This document shows positions 47,953 to 59,760 of a stretch of DNA of 64,000 nt, piece by piece. Every line of letters starts with the position of its first letter. Positions within the stretch are counted from its first letter, which is position 1. The notes under the pieces were generated by a model, which saw only the letters and a list, made by a program, of their open reading frames with translations, did not search any database and was not told where the DNA came from. The stretch spans positions 26,010,371 to 26,074,370 of the forward strand of contig NC_068976.1 of NCBI RefSeq assembly GCF_016808095.1. The letters run 5' to 3'. This DNA comes from Vigna angularis (lineage: Eukaryota; Streptophyta; Magnoliopsida; Fabales; Fabaceae). The position numbers were made by a program, and so were the translations under genes.

Positions 47953-48062
47953 GTTTATATTGGGTCCTTAGCATGAGCATTTGATAGGACCAAGACTTAC
48001 ACGTTCTACAAAATCAACGTATGAATAAGACCACGCTGTACCTCAAACTTGGTCTTCCCCTT
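47953..48062 (-). promoter_or_regulatory. Core promoter and conserved upstream block of C2 copy 1
   Basis: A TATA-like AATATAAAC lies about 130 bp before the ATG. Upstream (47988-48060) is a block containing CCAAGACTT, TACAAAATCAACGTATGAATAAGAC and a CTCAAACTTGGTC stretch. The same block is found upstream of C2 copy 2 (58551-58640) and of the relic at 54.9 kb. Confidence 0.5.
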
Positions 48063-50509
48063 CTAAAACCTAAGTCAAATAATTGTTAAATTAACACTAG
48101 TGTATAAACAAGTAGCTAAAAATTGAATGATATTTGTTTATGCATATAACTGTATAGGACAAGAGACACACTTTTCTGTTGTAGTTTTTCTTATTCTCTA
48201 ATGTGTGAACTTCTTATTTCAAATTCTTTCGGTCCGAATCGAGTAGAGATACTTGCAAAAGACACTCTGACGCCACTTTGCGTGATGATAGTGATAATAT
48301 TCAATAGAAAGTAAATACTCAGAATTAGTTCAACCCTTACCTTTGCGACTTAGTCTTCTATTTATAAGTTATTTCCTGGATCCTAAATTGGTATAGGTCC
48401 AATAAAACAAATTACATTTAAATTCGATTTGTTACTCATAAACAATCTCCTTATCTTACAATCAGTTATCAATATCTTTAGTCGATATCTTTAATCATTC
48501 TGTTATTAACTTATTAATATGTTTATTTATCCAAATCATTGGCCTAATAACAATATCTTGAACGCGGGCCTAATTATGATCCAATAGTAATAACTTAAGC
48601 GATTATCCAACATTTAATCTGCTTAATTGTTGACCCAAAGAATAGATCAAACTGTTACAAATGTTAATTGTTCGCTCTATCCTATATACCATACAATATT
48701 CAACTTAAAATCATTTTCAATTAATCAGACCTCTTTGATATTAGTTTTTCCTTACATGTCTTAGTCTTCTTATAGTTAAAAGGATGTAAATTTGTTATTG
48801 ATATTTTTAGATATGATTATGTTATAATAAGATATGGTTACTAGTTTTTGTTTTATTCTCTGTAATGTTAATTAACATTTTCTTAAAATTAATTAATAAT
48901 TTTCGCAACTCTATTAAATTTGTTTATTTCTTTTTACTTAACATGATATTAACCTTTTCTTGTTTTTTATTTTTTATTTTTTTACCAGTACTAATAATAA
49001 TAATAATATTTTTATAAAAAAAATATCACCTTAAATAGAAATAAAAAATTTAATTAATATATAAATATTTATAAATTTATTATTTTAAGATTTTATTGGT
49101 GTTAGAAGATGATATTAAAAACCTGTCATATAAATTGATTCATGATTTGTTGGTATAATTTTTCTTTGTGTATTTCTGGAGTATAGATTTTATATTACCC
49201 CTTATGTGCATTCATTAAAGAATTTTATAATATATTTTTAAATATCAAAATTTGTATAGTTTTAACTATATATATAATATAAAAAATTCAGTCAATAATC
49301 TAAATTCGTATTCCAAAAACACAAAACCAAATATAATATATTAATAATATTATTGTATTTTTGAATATGATAGTTTACCTCATATTATTTTATTAAAATT
49401 GACTAATTATGTAGTGGAAACAACTTTAGATAATACAAAATTCAGTCTTTCCTGCCGTGACAATTGAGGCTGAAGAACTTCTAGTCTACACGTCTATCCA
49501 AAAATAGTTTTGTAATTGTGTCATATCATAATAATATTATTATCTTTTAATACTCTGTAAAGAAAATTATTCTCTTAATATTCGGAAGATATGATTTTAT
49601 CCAAATATTGAAAGGATATGGTTGTGTTCTAGAAATGATATCATTAGCTATATTTTAGGCTTAAATGTGTTATTAACAAAATCTTGTAAATGAATTGATA
49701 CTGTGCATTACTTTATCAAATTGTCTGCTACGTCTTCTTAACAAATATCCCACTGAAACCAAGTAGTTAAATTTTGCTATAAAAAAATCATGAATAAAAT
49801 CAATAAAAAATGAATAGTGGTAATTTTTTAAGAGAGAGGAAAGGCTGCTACGTATTTTCTTGCGTAGAAGAAAATGAGTTCCTTTTTTGTTGGATTTATT
49901 ATTCAACGGTCAAATCTATAATGTCCATTCTGACTCAGTTTGGTTGAATTGTCTTCAAAACGCATAACATCGCTTTGAGCTTAAATAGTATGAAAACAAT
50001 TAATTGTGTTGGAAACTATTGCTTGGAATCATGCTCGATAAGGTCTGAAAATTCAACTCTTTTTTTTTTCTTTTCAAACTCAGTCTGCAAATGCAATCTC
50101 TGTAGAGGTTTTGAACAAAAAGGTACAGTGGAATGTAGATTTCCAAAACTTTTAGTCACATTCTTCAATGATTCTAGAAGTAACTTATATACACACTAAA
50201 AGTACTACGAGTTTATAGAATGTGGTAAGTGTTACCTTACCAGTTGAAATTTTACGTACGTCAATTTAATGTACAAGTTCTTTTCTAGAATGAACACCGA
50301 TGAATTCCACTTCTCAAAGAATGTTGTAGGTGTAACATGTTCAAGTCCTTTTCTTTAATTCTTTTTTAAGAAAAAAAGCTTCATGCCGGTAAGTATTTTA
50401 AAAAACCTCATTTTGGTAACTAGATTGTAACAGTAATGATGGCTAGTGATTGTTTCAAATGAATTCTGTAAGCTCCATGACCATCTCATCCACAATTAAA
50501 TATTTTTTT

Positions 50510-50556
<47 letters not shown>

Positions 50557-50846
50557 CCCATAAAGTTCAATTTAAACTTTCATGACTTAAATTTTTCTTT
50601 CTTGATATTATTTTTCAACATTCACTTTTCTTATATTGTTATCTTATGTCAAGTTTTCAAAAAGGAAAATAATATGTTTTATGGTTTACTTTATCTTTTA
50701 TCTATGTATGTTTGTTCTATTGTGAAGATGATAAACTTGAGATAGTAATAATTATAAGGAAAATCAGAACTCTTTTATAAATTGATTATTTCTGTTTTAA
50801 GCTTAATATTCTTCTATTGTGAAATTGGTATCTAGAATTTTTTTTT
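48063..50846. other. AT-rich intergenic DNA
   Basis: No gene recognised over 2.8 kb. Contains ATT microsatellites near 48995 and a (TA)n tract at 50513-50551. Confidence 0.6.
50513..50551. repeat. (TA)n microsatellite
   Basis: AT alternation interrupted once at the left. Confidence 0.9.
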
Positions 50847-51820
50847 TTTTAGCAATGTGTACTGGGTTTTAGTAGACAAAAATACCCTTATATATCATGG
50901 ATTCTAAGTTTTAAGGTTAAGAGAATTTTAATAATTTTCATTCTCAAAACTAAAAAAAAAAAAGAAACCCCAAACCCTTGCTCACCTCCCTCATTCCTTT
51001 CAACCTTTTCTCTTTCATCTCTGTCACTCCAACATTTTCTCTGTCATCTTATGGTAGCACCAACTGAAAAAAAATCAGCTGACAGTTAAACAATCTTACA
51101 AAAAATGATTTTATAATAAGTTTTCATTTTATAATTTTTATCTTATCTAATTTTCACAAGCATAAAGGAATTAGTAATTGATCTGGAAAAAATCAGAAAT
51201 ACTCGCTGTTAAACAATTTCTTACAAAAAATGATTTTATAATGAGTTTTCATTTTATAATTTTTGTCTTATCTAATTTTGTCTAATTTTCACAAGCATAA
51301 TGAAATCAAAGGAATTGGTAATTGGCCTGGAAAAAATCAGAAACACTCGTTGTTAAACAATTTCTTACAAAAAATGATTTTATAATGATTTTATATTTGT
51401 CATCCGAAGGAATTGGTAATTGGCCTGGAGGGTTTTTTTTTTTTTAGAGATGATGATTCAACATATGCAGATGATGAAATTAGAGAGGTTAGTGAAGATG
51501 GTGAAATTGAAGAGATCTTGAATGAACCTTTGCCTGAAGGTGAATATGTCAATGACTCAACTTCTTACAAAGACAAATTGTTTAACGACAAGTGTTTCTG
51601 ATTTTTTCAATTGGGGCTACAGTAGGGATGACAGAGAAAAGGTTGGAGTGAGAGAGATGAAAGAGAAAGGGTTGAGAGGAATGAGAGAGGTGAGTAAGGG
51701 TTTGGGGTTTTTTTTAGTTTTGAGAATGAAAATTATTAAAATACCCTTAACCTTCAAACTTAGAATCAATGATATATAAGGGTATTTTTGTCTACTAAAA
51801 CCCGATACACATTGCTAAAA
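50847..51820. mobile_element. Mutator-like (MULE/foldback) element with long inverted repeats
   Basis: A terminal inverted repeat of nearly 200 bp (left 50847-51048, right 51627-51820) matches at roughly 90% by eye. Both ends read TTTTAGCAATGTGTA.CGGGTTTTAGTAGAC inward, allowing one or two differences. The 580-bp core holds a 115-bp tandem array and no transposase. The long inverted repeats suit a Mutator-like or foldback non-autonomous element. A 9-bp target duplication could not be recognised beside the poly(T) at the left. Confidence 0.75.
51063..51425. repeat. Tandem array of about 115-120 bp units, three copies
   Basis: The phrase GTTAAACAATTTCTTACAAAAAATG, shown here only as GTTAAACAAT..TTACAAAAAATG, followed by ATTTTATAAT and GGAATTGGTAATTGGCCTGG-like ends, recurs three times. 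The third copy is shortened. It lies inside the MULE-like element. Confidence 0.85.
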
Positions 51821-51861
51821 TGTACCAACTGAAAAAACAGGCGTACACGCGTTAGCAAACC

Positions 51862-51862
<1 letters not shown>

Positions 51863-51904
<42 letters not shown>
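51863..51904. repeat. (TA)n microsatellite
   Basis: Uninterrupted AT alternation just outside the right end of the MULE-like element. Confidence 0.95.
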
Positions 51905-51906
<2 letters not shown>

Positions 51907-51939
51907 TTTAAGTTGAAATCGATATATGATTATAATTTT

Positions 51940-52230
51940 GGTGTGTTTCTAACAAAATCTCGTTTAAGCAAGCAAATTTTTGCTTAAACGAGAATACCAA
52001 GCAACTTAATTCAATTCCTGTCAAATTCTCGCTTAAGTGAGAATACTACTACAACTTAACCCAATTTTTTCAAATTCTCTCTCAAGCGAGTAAATTCTCA
52101 CTCAAGCAAGACAATTATTGTCCAAGAACTAATATTCTCACTCAAGCAAGACAATTCTTGTCCAAGAACCAATATTCTCACTCAAGCAACACACTATTTT
52201 CAGTCCTGAGTTATCTCGCGAAAAGTAGGA
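51940..52230. repeat. GCTTAAGCGAGAAT / CTCACTCAAGCAAG repeats
   Basis: Short variants of TTCTC(A/G)CT(C/T)AAG(C/T)(A/G)AG occur about ten times. A 41-bp unit (CTCACTCAAGCAAGACAATT plus TTGTCCAAGAACCAATATT) occurs in tandem at 52093-52190. Resembles leader repeats of legume retroelements; class unknown. Confidence 0.65.
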
Positions 52231-52869
52231 TTCTCATTTCGTTAATTGTCGGATCGAGCAAAATTTTTGACAATTGGTCTTATACACATGATTCTTTATT
52301 TTGATCATTTAGATATTTGATTGAAAGTTTGTACTTAGAGCAGTTTTTCACCTAAGATTTCCTTGGTGTAGGTTACTAATAACTTTGACATTTGTTGCTT
52401 GTTTGGTACATAACATTTTTCATGGTAACACAATTAAGTTGATTCGTTTTGAATTCCATTCTCGAGTCAATTATCTTTAATTCAATGTAAGAATATAATT
52501 TTTGGAGTTTTATGGTGAAAGAAATATTCTTTTATCTTTTTGATGTAATTAATAGAAAACAAATAAGGTATGGCAATTGTTTCTGTTGAATTAAATGATA
52601 TGTGGTTAGTTTGGACGTAGCTCAAGTATATTATATCGATTGTTGAATTGATGAATGTGTAAAATATGATCTTAAGTTTTTTATTTAGCTCTGAACTTTG
52701 AAATTGTATTTTCTTAAGGAAAAAACTATTGTATGTAGAATCATAGTGTGATGTATGAATGATAATATAGGTGTGTTTGAGATTATCTTGATTGGTGAGT
52801 CGAGGAAGGTTCATGTTTAGAGGGTTGGTAACAACCACTCTTAATGGGATTTGAATTCACCTTACTATT

Positions 52870-53040
52870 TAATGTGGATCGGGTGCGATCCATATATATT
52901 TTGGTTATGACTTTTAGGTGCAAAAGTAATTGCAATGTGGATCAGGTGCGGTCCATATATATTTTGGTTATGGCTTTTGGGTGTAGAAGTAATTGTGATC
53001 GGATGCAGTCTATATATATTTTGGTTATGAATTCTAGGTT
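52870..53040. repeat. About 60-bp tandem repeat, three copies
   Basis: Each unit carries GTGxxATCxGxTGC.GTC.ATATATATTTTGGTTATG, written with gaps. Units start near 52873, 52937 and 52997. The 70-codon frame through it has repeated residues only because of the array. Confidence 0.85.
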
Positions 53041-53107
53041 CATAAGAAATTTATAAATGGTAGGTTAACGATCTCTTGTTACTAGTTTATACATCATTTT
53101 TCTGAAG

Positions 53108-53482
53108 GTTATGTCTATGATTAATTGGGATATGAATGAGTTTGTGTCTATGATTAATTGATATATGAATGAGCTTGTGCCTATGGTTGTGTCTATGATT
53201 AATTGGGATATGAATGAGTTAGTGTCTATGATTATTTGGAATATGAATGAGTTTGTGTTTTGATTGTGTCTATGATTATTTGATATATGAATGAGTTTGT
53301 ATCTAAGATTGTGTCTATGATTAATTGGGATATGAATGAGTTTGTGTTAATGATTGTGTCTATGATTATTTGGAATATGAATGAGTTTGTGTTTACAATT
53401 ATGTCTATGATTATTTGAGATATGAATAAGTTTGTATCTAAGATTGTGTCTATAATTATTTAGGATATGAATGAAATTATGA
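53108..53482. repeat. Minisatellite with TATGATTA..TTGGGATATGAATGAG units
   Basis: About nine to ten copies of a 33-bp unit, some extended to about 48 bp by an inserted TTAATGATTGTG-like phrase. No gene; the minus frame here is a repeat artefact rich in Asn/His. Confidence 0.88.
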
Positions 53483-54640
53483 GAAATCATGAAGTTTAAA
53501 TGTTTGATTGTATGAATTGTGAAAGTCATGTAACTATGTTCTGAATTTCTAGATAACTAATTGAATTTGTTATTAAGTTTATACTTTGTGCAATATAATG
53601 GCCAGTTATGACATTTATTTTATGATCTTATGAAGAAGTAGTATAATTGTGAATATGATTTTGTTAGCTCAGTCTTGCATATTGTGGATGTGATATTTAC
53701 ATGCCATGATCGTATATGTATCAATATATATACGGGAGTAGATGTTGTTATAGATGTTGATATGGATGCACGAAAGTGAGAAGTTTTAGGTTTGTTTAGG
53801 AAAAAAGATTTTTTCTTTTATATGTATTTGAATCTAATTGAAATAAAACCATCTAAGGAAGTCATATATACTTTGATTTAAAATTTTGGATAATTTTCTT
53901 ACTTTTGAATTGTTTAAAATAAATAAAAGTTGTAGTTTCGATTACAAATTGAGAATTATGATATGAGATAGTGATACTAATACAAACTAATTTGTTAGTA
54001 ACTTTTTAATACATTTATTTTTCTTGTATACATGCTAAAAGAATTAAACAATGAAATAATATTGATAAGGTGAGTTACTAATTTATTTTAGATTTAAATT
54101 ACTTAAATAGAAAAAGAAAAAAATGTTATTATTTATTTTTGGGTTACTAGTTCATTATATAATTTACAGGGACACAAAAAGTTGATAAATATTTTTAAGG
54201 AGGATTCATCAAAGAAAAATAACATCAATGGAACATGAGTTCAATCTAGTTTGACTAGTGGTCATTGGCGATGGAGATGGAGAGGTGGATGAAGGTGTGA
54301 GAGAGTGAAGCCACCACCGATAAGGATTGACTGATCGATGTTGGGTCGAATAGGAGTCCACACTATATAGTTACAGTTGTTTAGATATGATTTGGCTATC
54401 AACTAACATTATTTGAAATTATTACATATGTCATGTTTTCATTAGATTGAGGTGGAAGAACACAAAAACTCCTAGTAGTACCCAATACTAATAATAAGTT
54501 TAACCACATTTCTTTTGAAAAAATTTTCTTAGAACACCGAAAAATTAGACAAGTGTTTTATTATAAATAAGTTGAATTAAACATGTACTTGTTAATAAAT
54601 GTACTTTAAACTTAACTCAACTTCAATATATATTCTAAAT
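53483..54640. other. Intergenic DNA
   Basis: AT-rich, no recognised gene or element. Confidence 0.55.
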
Positions 54641-54697
54641 TGGTCTTATCTCTAGTCGACATGTAACTTTCAACTGTACTAATAAAAGACAATATAC

Positions 54698-55040
54698 CAA
54701 AGATATCAATGTTACTCTCATAGCTTGTGCTTTCAAATGCTTCTCCTCCATCAAACCAATTGTCGTCATGTTGTCTTTATCCTTGGAGAGTGAAGATTTC
54801 AGAAGTATTTGTTTTAGGTTTATGAATATAAAAGTTGGAAAGATTGGTCATTTTGTGGTTTTTTATCCCTAGCATGGCTGCATGAGCAGTTATTAGAGCA
54901 GTTATCAGAGCAGGACTTGACAAGTTGGCATTGTACAAAATCAAAGTACGAATATTCACCAAAAGGTAAAATCAAAGTATGAATAAGACGACATGCGGTC
55001 ATCCCATATTTCCAAAACTTAAGTAAATAATTAATGTCAC
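54698..55040 (-). pseudogene. Relic of a C2-domain gene: first exon plus promoter
   Basis: On minus, 54769-54698 is collinear with the first C2 exon: start ATG, CAATTGGTTTGATGGAGG, TTTGAAAGCA, TTGATATCTTTG|GTATA. Indels destroy the frame. Its upstream region (54800-55035) matches the upstream DNA of copies 1 and 2, including TTTTAGGTTTATGAATATAA, GGCATTGTACAAAATCAAAG and GAATAAGACGACATGCGGTC. The four remaining exons are absent downstream, so this is a truncated duplicate. Confidence 0.75.
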
Positions 55041-57121
55041 TTGGCATTAAAGACTAAAAATGTAGAGTTGGTCTTTGTTTTGTCTTATGGAAGCTTCTTG
55101 TTGGTGATAGAAACGTGTGTACCAAGTAGGTTTCAAGACAAATAGGTTTTTAGAAAATAGTGGACTTGACTAAGATACCTCATGGTCTTGTAATAGGTTT
55201 CAATTACTCTCAAATGTCACACAAATGTTTTTTAAATTTTTTATTGACAAAAAATAAATAAATATTAGTAAAAGCATTTATAGTGCTTTAACCCTTTTTA
55301 AAAAAACACCCTACACCATTTGCATCAGAAATGGTATCTTTAAACACACCTAAACAAGGGCTAAAACACAAAACAACCCAACAAGTAACACTCATTAACT
55401 TTAAAGCAAAGAAAAACAGGCTAATAAATTTATTAATACTAGTAATATGCAGCACACACACATGAACAACACCAGAGTTGATATAATAAAACAATGTCAG
55501 AGCAATGATACAATAGCATAGATTTTTTTGACAAAATTTTGATATAATACGTGTGTTATTTGTTTTTATTGAGTTTAGAGTATATTATCACGATAATAAT
55601 GAACATGACAAAATGTTGTCAAAAAATATGCTTCTAATTTTTAAAACTCCTTAACTTGAGACCAAAACTAAATAATCATTATTATTATTATTAAATTTTC
55701 ATTATTATTAGTGTTATATTTTTATTTACTCTAATATACAACAACTTCGGTTGTTGTGAAATCAAAAATTGAAAAATATGGAATAAATTAACTTTTTGTC
55801 TCTATATTTAAAACCGATCCAATTCAAAGTGTATTAGGTGTATTCAAGATTTTTTAATAATAAGTCACATTGTGATTATCCAGAATTTTATATCAGCTTA
55901 AGATTAGTTATTTGAAAGTTGTATCACCAAGGTGTGTAGGATAATTTGAATTTACATTTTGAATTGTGTTGTGAGTTGAATGTTAGATGCTGAATGTGAT
56001 GTGCGATTAATATGGGTATTTTATAATATATTTTAATATTACTTTAAAATATTATAAAGTTAAATTATAATATATAAAACTAAATTACAAACTGATTTTG
56101 TGAGTTGAGTCAAGCTTAAAAACTCTTATCATACACTTTTGAATTACATTTCAAAAATTGATTGATTAGATCATGTATCCCTCAAATTTATTCTAACAAT
56201 GCATATTTTTAAAACTAGATGAACAATCGTAGTTAGTTTATTAACAAACGTGCTGCTTGGTTTACTTTGGCAAATAAGTACTCCGTTTAAACTATAATCC
56301 TTTTAAAATATAAATTAATTGATATTCTCAGTATTCAAGGACATGGAAGAAAATATAACGAATAATAACGGCAAAAAAAAGTGACATGTCTGAAGACTAG
56401 CCAAATACGAAAAAGGATTCAAATATTATATGCTTTGATTTAATTAATATATATACTATAATTTAAGGGGGATTTTTTTTAAGTAAAAGATGACTTTTGT
56501 TTATATTTTATTATCTCTGTATCTTAAAGAATATATGATTTTGTAACGAAAATACTTATAAATAAAAAAAGCAAAACCAAGGCTTAATTGGATTTTTTTT
56601 TTCTTAAAGCACTTTTAGTTTTGAGTCAAACTTTTATCCTTTCCCATTTTTTTTCTCTTAGGTATAGAATTCCAAACTCTTGAACAAAACATTTAATAAG
56701 TAGTATATTGATGTTAATAACTAAATCTTGTAGTAAAAAGTAGAGTACCTCCATTAAAGGAAAAAAAAAATTTGACAATTTTTTTACAACAGCCTATATT
56801 CATTTCAAATATACGAATTAATAAAATAGTAACACATAATCTATTGTCAAAAAATTGTTAAAAAAAGTTGTTAACATAACATAATCTTTATATAAAATAG
56901 GTTAACAAATGATGAATCATCTTGTAACAAAAGAGTGAATTGAGCATTGGAATTTCGGATAACTACAATTATAAGAATAAACGATGGAACAATAAGAATT
57001 AAATTAAGTTGATAATACACTTATTTGTTAATTAATGCGTCTTGCTAGAAAGAATTAAAAAATGAAATAACATGGAATTGAAAATGTTAGATACACGGTT
57101 ACTTAATTTATATATGCTAAT
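55041..57121. other. Intergenic DNA between C2 relic and C2 copy 2
   Basis: AT-rich with ATT repeats near 55676-55712. No gene recognised. Confidence 0.6.
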
Positions 57122-58391
57122 CTAAGCTAAATAGTTATCACTTTCTTTCCATCCTCCTATCTGTTCTTCAGCAAATTTGTCTTCCACCTACACGAATGCA
57201 CGAACCAAACATAAATTTAATTAATCAATGGGTGGATTATAATTTATAATTAAGTAGATAATGAAATTTATTAAGAATACCTTGGGAGTAAAAGTAACAC
57301 CAACATCAATTTCTCCACAATAAGACTTGTCTGCACGAACCACTCTATACTTTAGAGTTTGTAGCTTAGCTCCTCCATTCTCTACTCCTTGGGCCAATAA
57401 ATCCCCCACATGGATTCTACATATACAAAACATCAAATTAACTCTCTTTTTAAATCATCAACGCAACTTAGACAAAAAGTTACACTTAGTTAAGATTATA
57501 AACATGAAATTTATAATGCAGAGTCACATTGAAGTCTTACATGGCTTCTCCAACAAAGTCGTCTTTAAATAAATCTTTGTCCATAATTTTGAAGATGACC
57601 TTGTGTTGATCGTTTGATCCAGGATACTCTACTTTGAAGATAAACCGTTCATTCCATACCGGATTCTTTCCCTGCCCTGCATAAAACACCATTCAAAACT
57701 ATGTTCAACAAAAACTTAAAATCCATAAATTGGGTACATAAGGTCTAAATGAAAATGAAGTTTAAACACTTATTTATAGTGGTCGAAAATATCGCATCAA
57801 TTAGAGATAAAATTAATTTAAAATATAAAAATATATACAAATTTCAACTGTGAAATTTAATTACATTAAAATTCACTTTTTAATATAATATCAGAATCAA
57901 TAATTCTTGTGTATCTTTAGACAATTTGAAGTGTATTGAAGTTTCACATCAAAATAATTTTATGAGATTGAATTAAACTTTAAATCTATCACTTAACCGT
58001 CCTTAAATTCATATATATATCCAAGTTTCTTGTAAATGGAAGAAAAAGATATAAAGAATTGAATATGTACAGAAACGTACCATAAGCGACTTTACTTCTT
58101 TTCTCTTGGCCTTTGTATTGTATCAGAACATAGGGATCCATTTTACCTATGAGCAAAATAAAACAATAAACAACCCATTTGAGCATATTACAAATACCAT
58201 CTTTCATTCAGCTTTATCATGTATATAATCGTTTTTAAACCAAGAGAAGAGGAAAATTCAGAAAAACATTGTGGTTTCTGAAAACAAAACAAGGCAAAGG
58301 CAATGCAGTAGTTAATAATAATACCAAAGATATCGGTGTTACGTAGGCCTTTTGCTTTCACAAGTTGCACCTCGATGAAACCGATTGCCAT
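57122..58391 (-). CDS. Small C2-domain protein, copy 2
   Basis: Paralogue of the 46-kb C2 gene. Five exons in minus order: 58391-58325, 58146-58081, 57676-57541, 57416-57281, 57187-57122. Sum 471 nt, 156 aa. Same landmarks: MAIGFIEVQLVKAKGLRNTD, MDPYVLIQYKGQEKRS, NPVWNERFIFKVEYP, KIMDKDLFKDDFVGEA, and IHVGDLLAQGVEN. The first four exons equal copy 1 in length. The last exon differs (ends EEQIGGWKESDNYLA), resembling instead the last exon of the third copy (GGWKESCF). Probably cytosolic, membrane-recruited by calcium. No lesions seen. Confidence 0.94.
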
Positions 58392-58506
58392 GTCTGTGTT
58401 CCTGAAGAATGAAGATTCTGATTCACCAAATTCTTACAATAGACGTGCTTGATCTGTTTTAGGTTTATGAGCGTTGAAGTTGGAAAAAATGGTAGCCTTG
58501 TGTTTG

Positions 58507-58645
58507 CTTATATAGGGTTCTAAGTGTGACTATGCATTTAATGGGATGACCAAGACTTTGGCATTGTACAAAAAATCAAAGTATGAACAGAATAAGACCG
58601 TACGCGCATGCACCTCAAGCTTGGTCTGGTCTCCCAATTTCCAAA
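58507..58645 (-). promoter_or_regulatory. Core promoter and conserved upstream block of C2 copy 2
   Basis: TATA box CTATATAAG at 58507-58515 (minus), about 120 bp before the ATG. The upstream block 58551-58640 (ACCAAGACTTTGGCATTGTA, AATCAAAGTATGAA, AATAAGACCG, CTCAAGCTTGGTC) is shared with copy 1 and the 54.9-kb relic. Confidence 0.55.
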
Positions 58646-59760
58646 AACCTACGCAAATAATTTAATGTCATTTGGCCTTAGTAAATTGTTGAAAAGGACA
58701 ACTAGGTATTATTTGCTATTTTCTATGAAAACTATACATAATCAATAGCGTAACTAAATGACTCAGTAAGATTTTTACTTTATTACTCATCATATGGCTG
58801 CTACTTTTTATTGGGTGGAGGAAGGTCTAGAAGGGCTGCCATGTGCTTCCATGCTTAAAGAACTCACATTAGTAACCTCCCGTAACAAATTAAAAATTAA
58901 TAACTTATAATTTTAGAATTGGGTGAATTAGAAAATGTCGTATATATGTTAATCTTAAAAATGTTTTTAGAAGTTAATCTAGTATTGATGAAAATTAATG
59001 TTAAGTTTATTGAAGAACTAAACGTTGCTGTAGCAAACTCTTTTGAAGACGAGTCTTTTTCTTAGGGTAGAATCGGTTTGAACTTGAGTGCTGACAAAGC
59101 TTTAATATAGTTTCGTGTCATTATGTTATTTGTCTTTGTCTTTGTCATATAAGATTTGATGACCAGTTCAACCAGTCACTATGAAATGTCTACTGGTCTA
59201 TTTTGGAATACATCGATCAAACAACTAGGATTTTACTTCAAACTTCTTGATTATTTTTTCTAGAATGTGTTATATAGCATAAAGTAAATTAATATATGTA
59301 ATTTTGTAATAATATATTACAATCTTTAATACGTTAAAATATATATTTTAAAGATACTTTTTTTTTAAAAAAAATAACATGTTAAGGTAACGTTATAAAA
59401 TGTTTTAATATTTTTGCTTAAAATATTAAATCATTTAAAAAAAATGTTAAACCTTGATCTAATTAATCATTATGATACAAAAGGAATTTGAATTTTGTTC
59501 TCTCTTTAACAAACTAATTTAAGATTATGACACTTATTTTTGAGGTTTGGATATATAAATTATCATATAAATCTTTAAAAGTTTATATTGTATATATATT
59601 AAATTGATCCTATTATTCTGATACTTGTGGCTGTATTTGTTATTAATTATAAGTATACTAATATTATGATTGTTTACAACATTATATTACTATATATGTT
59701 GTATATTATATTGGATTCTTATAATTAAAATAGTTGAAAAATATTTAAGTTAAACATTTT
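58646..59760. other. AT-rich intergenic DNA
   Basis: No gene or element recognised. Confidence 0.55.

Noticed and set aside
53347..53529. Repetitive Asn/His-rich minus frame
   Set aside because: Created by the minisatellite at 53108-53482.
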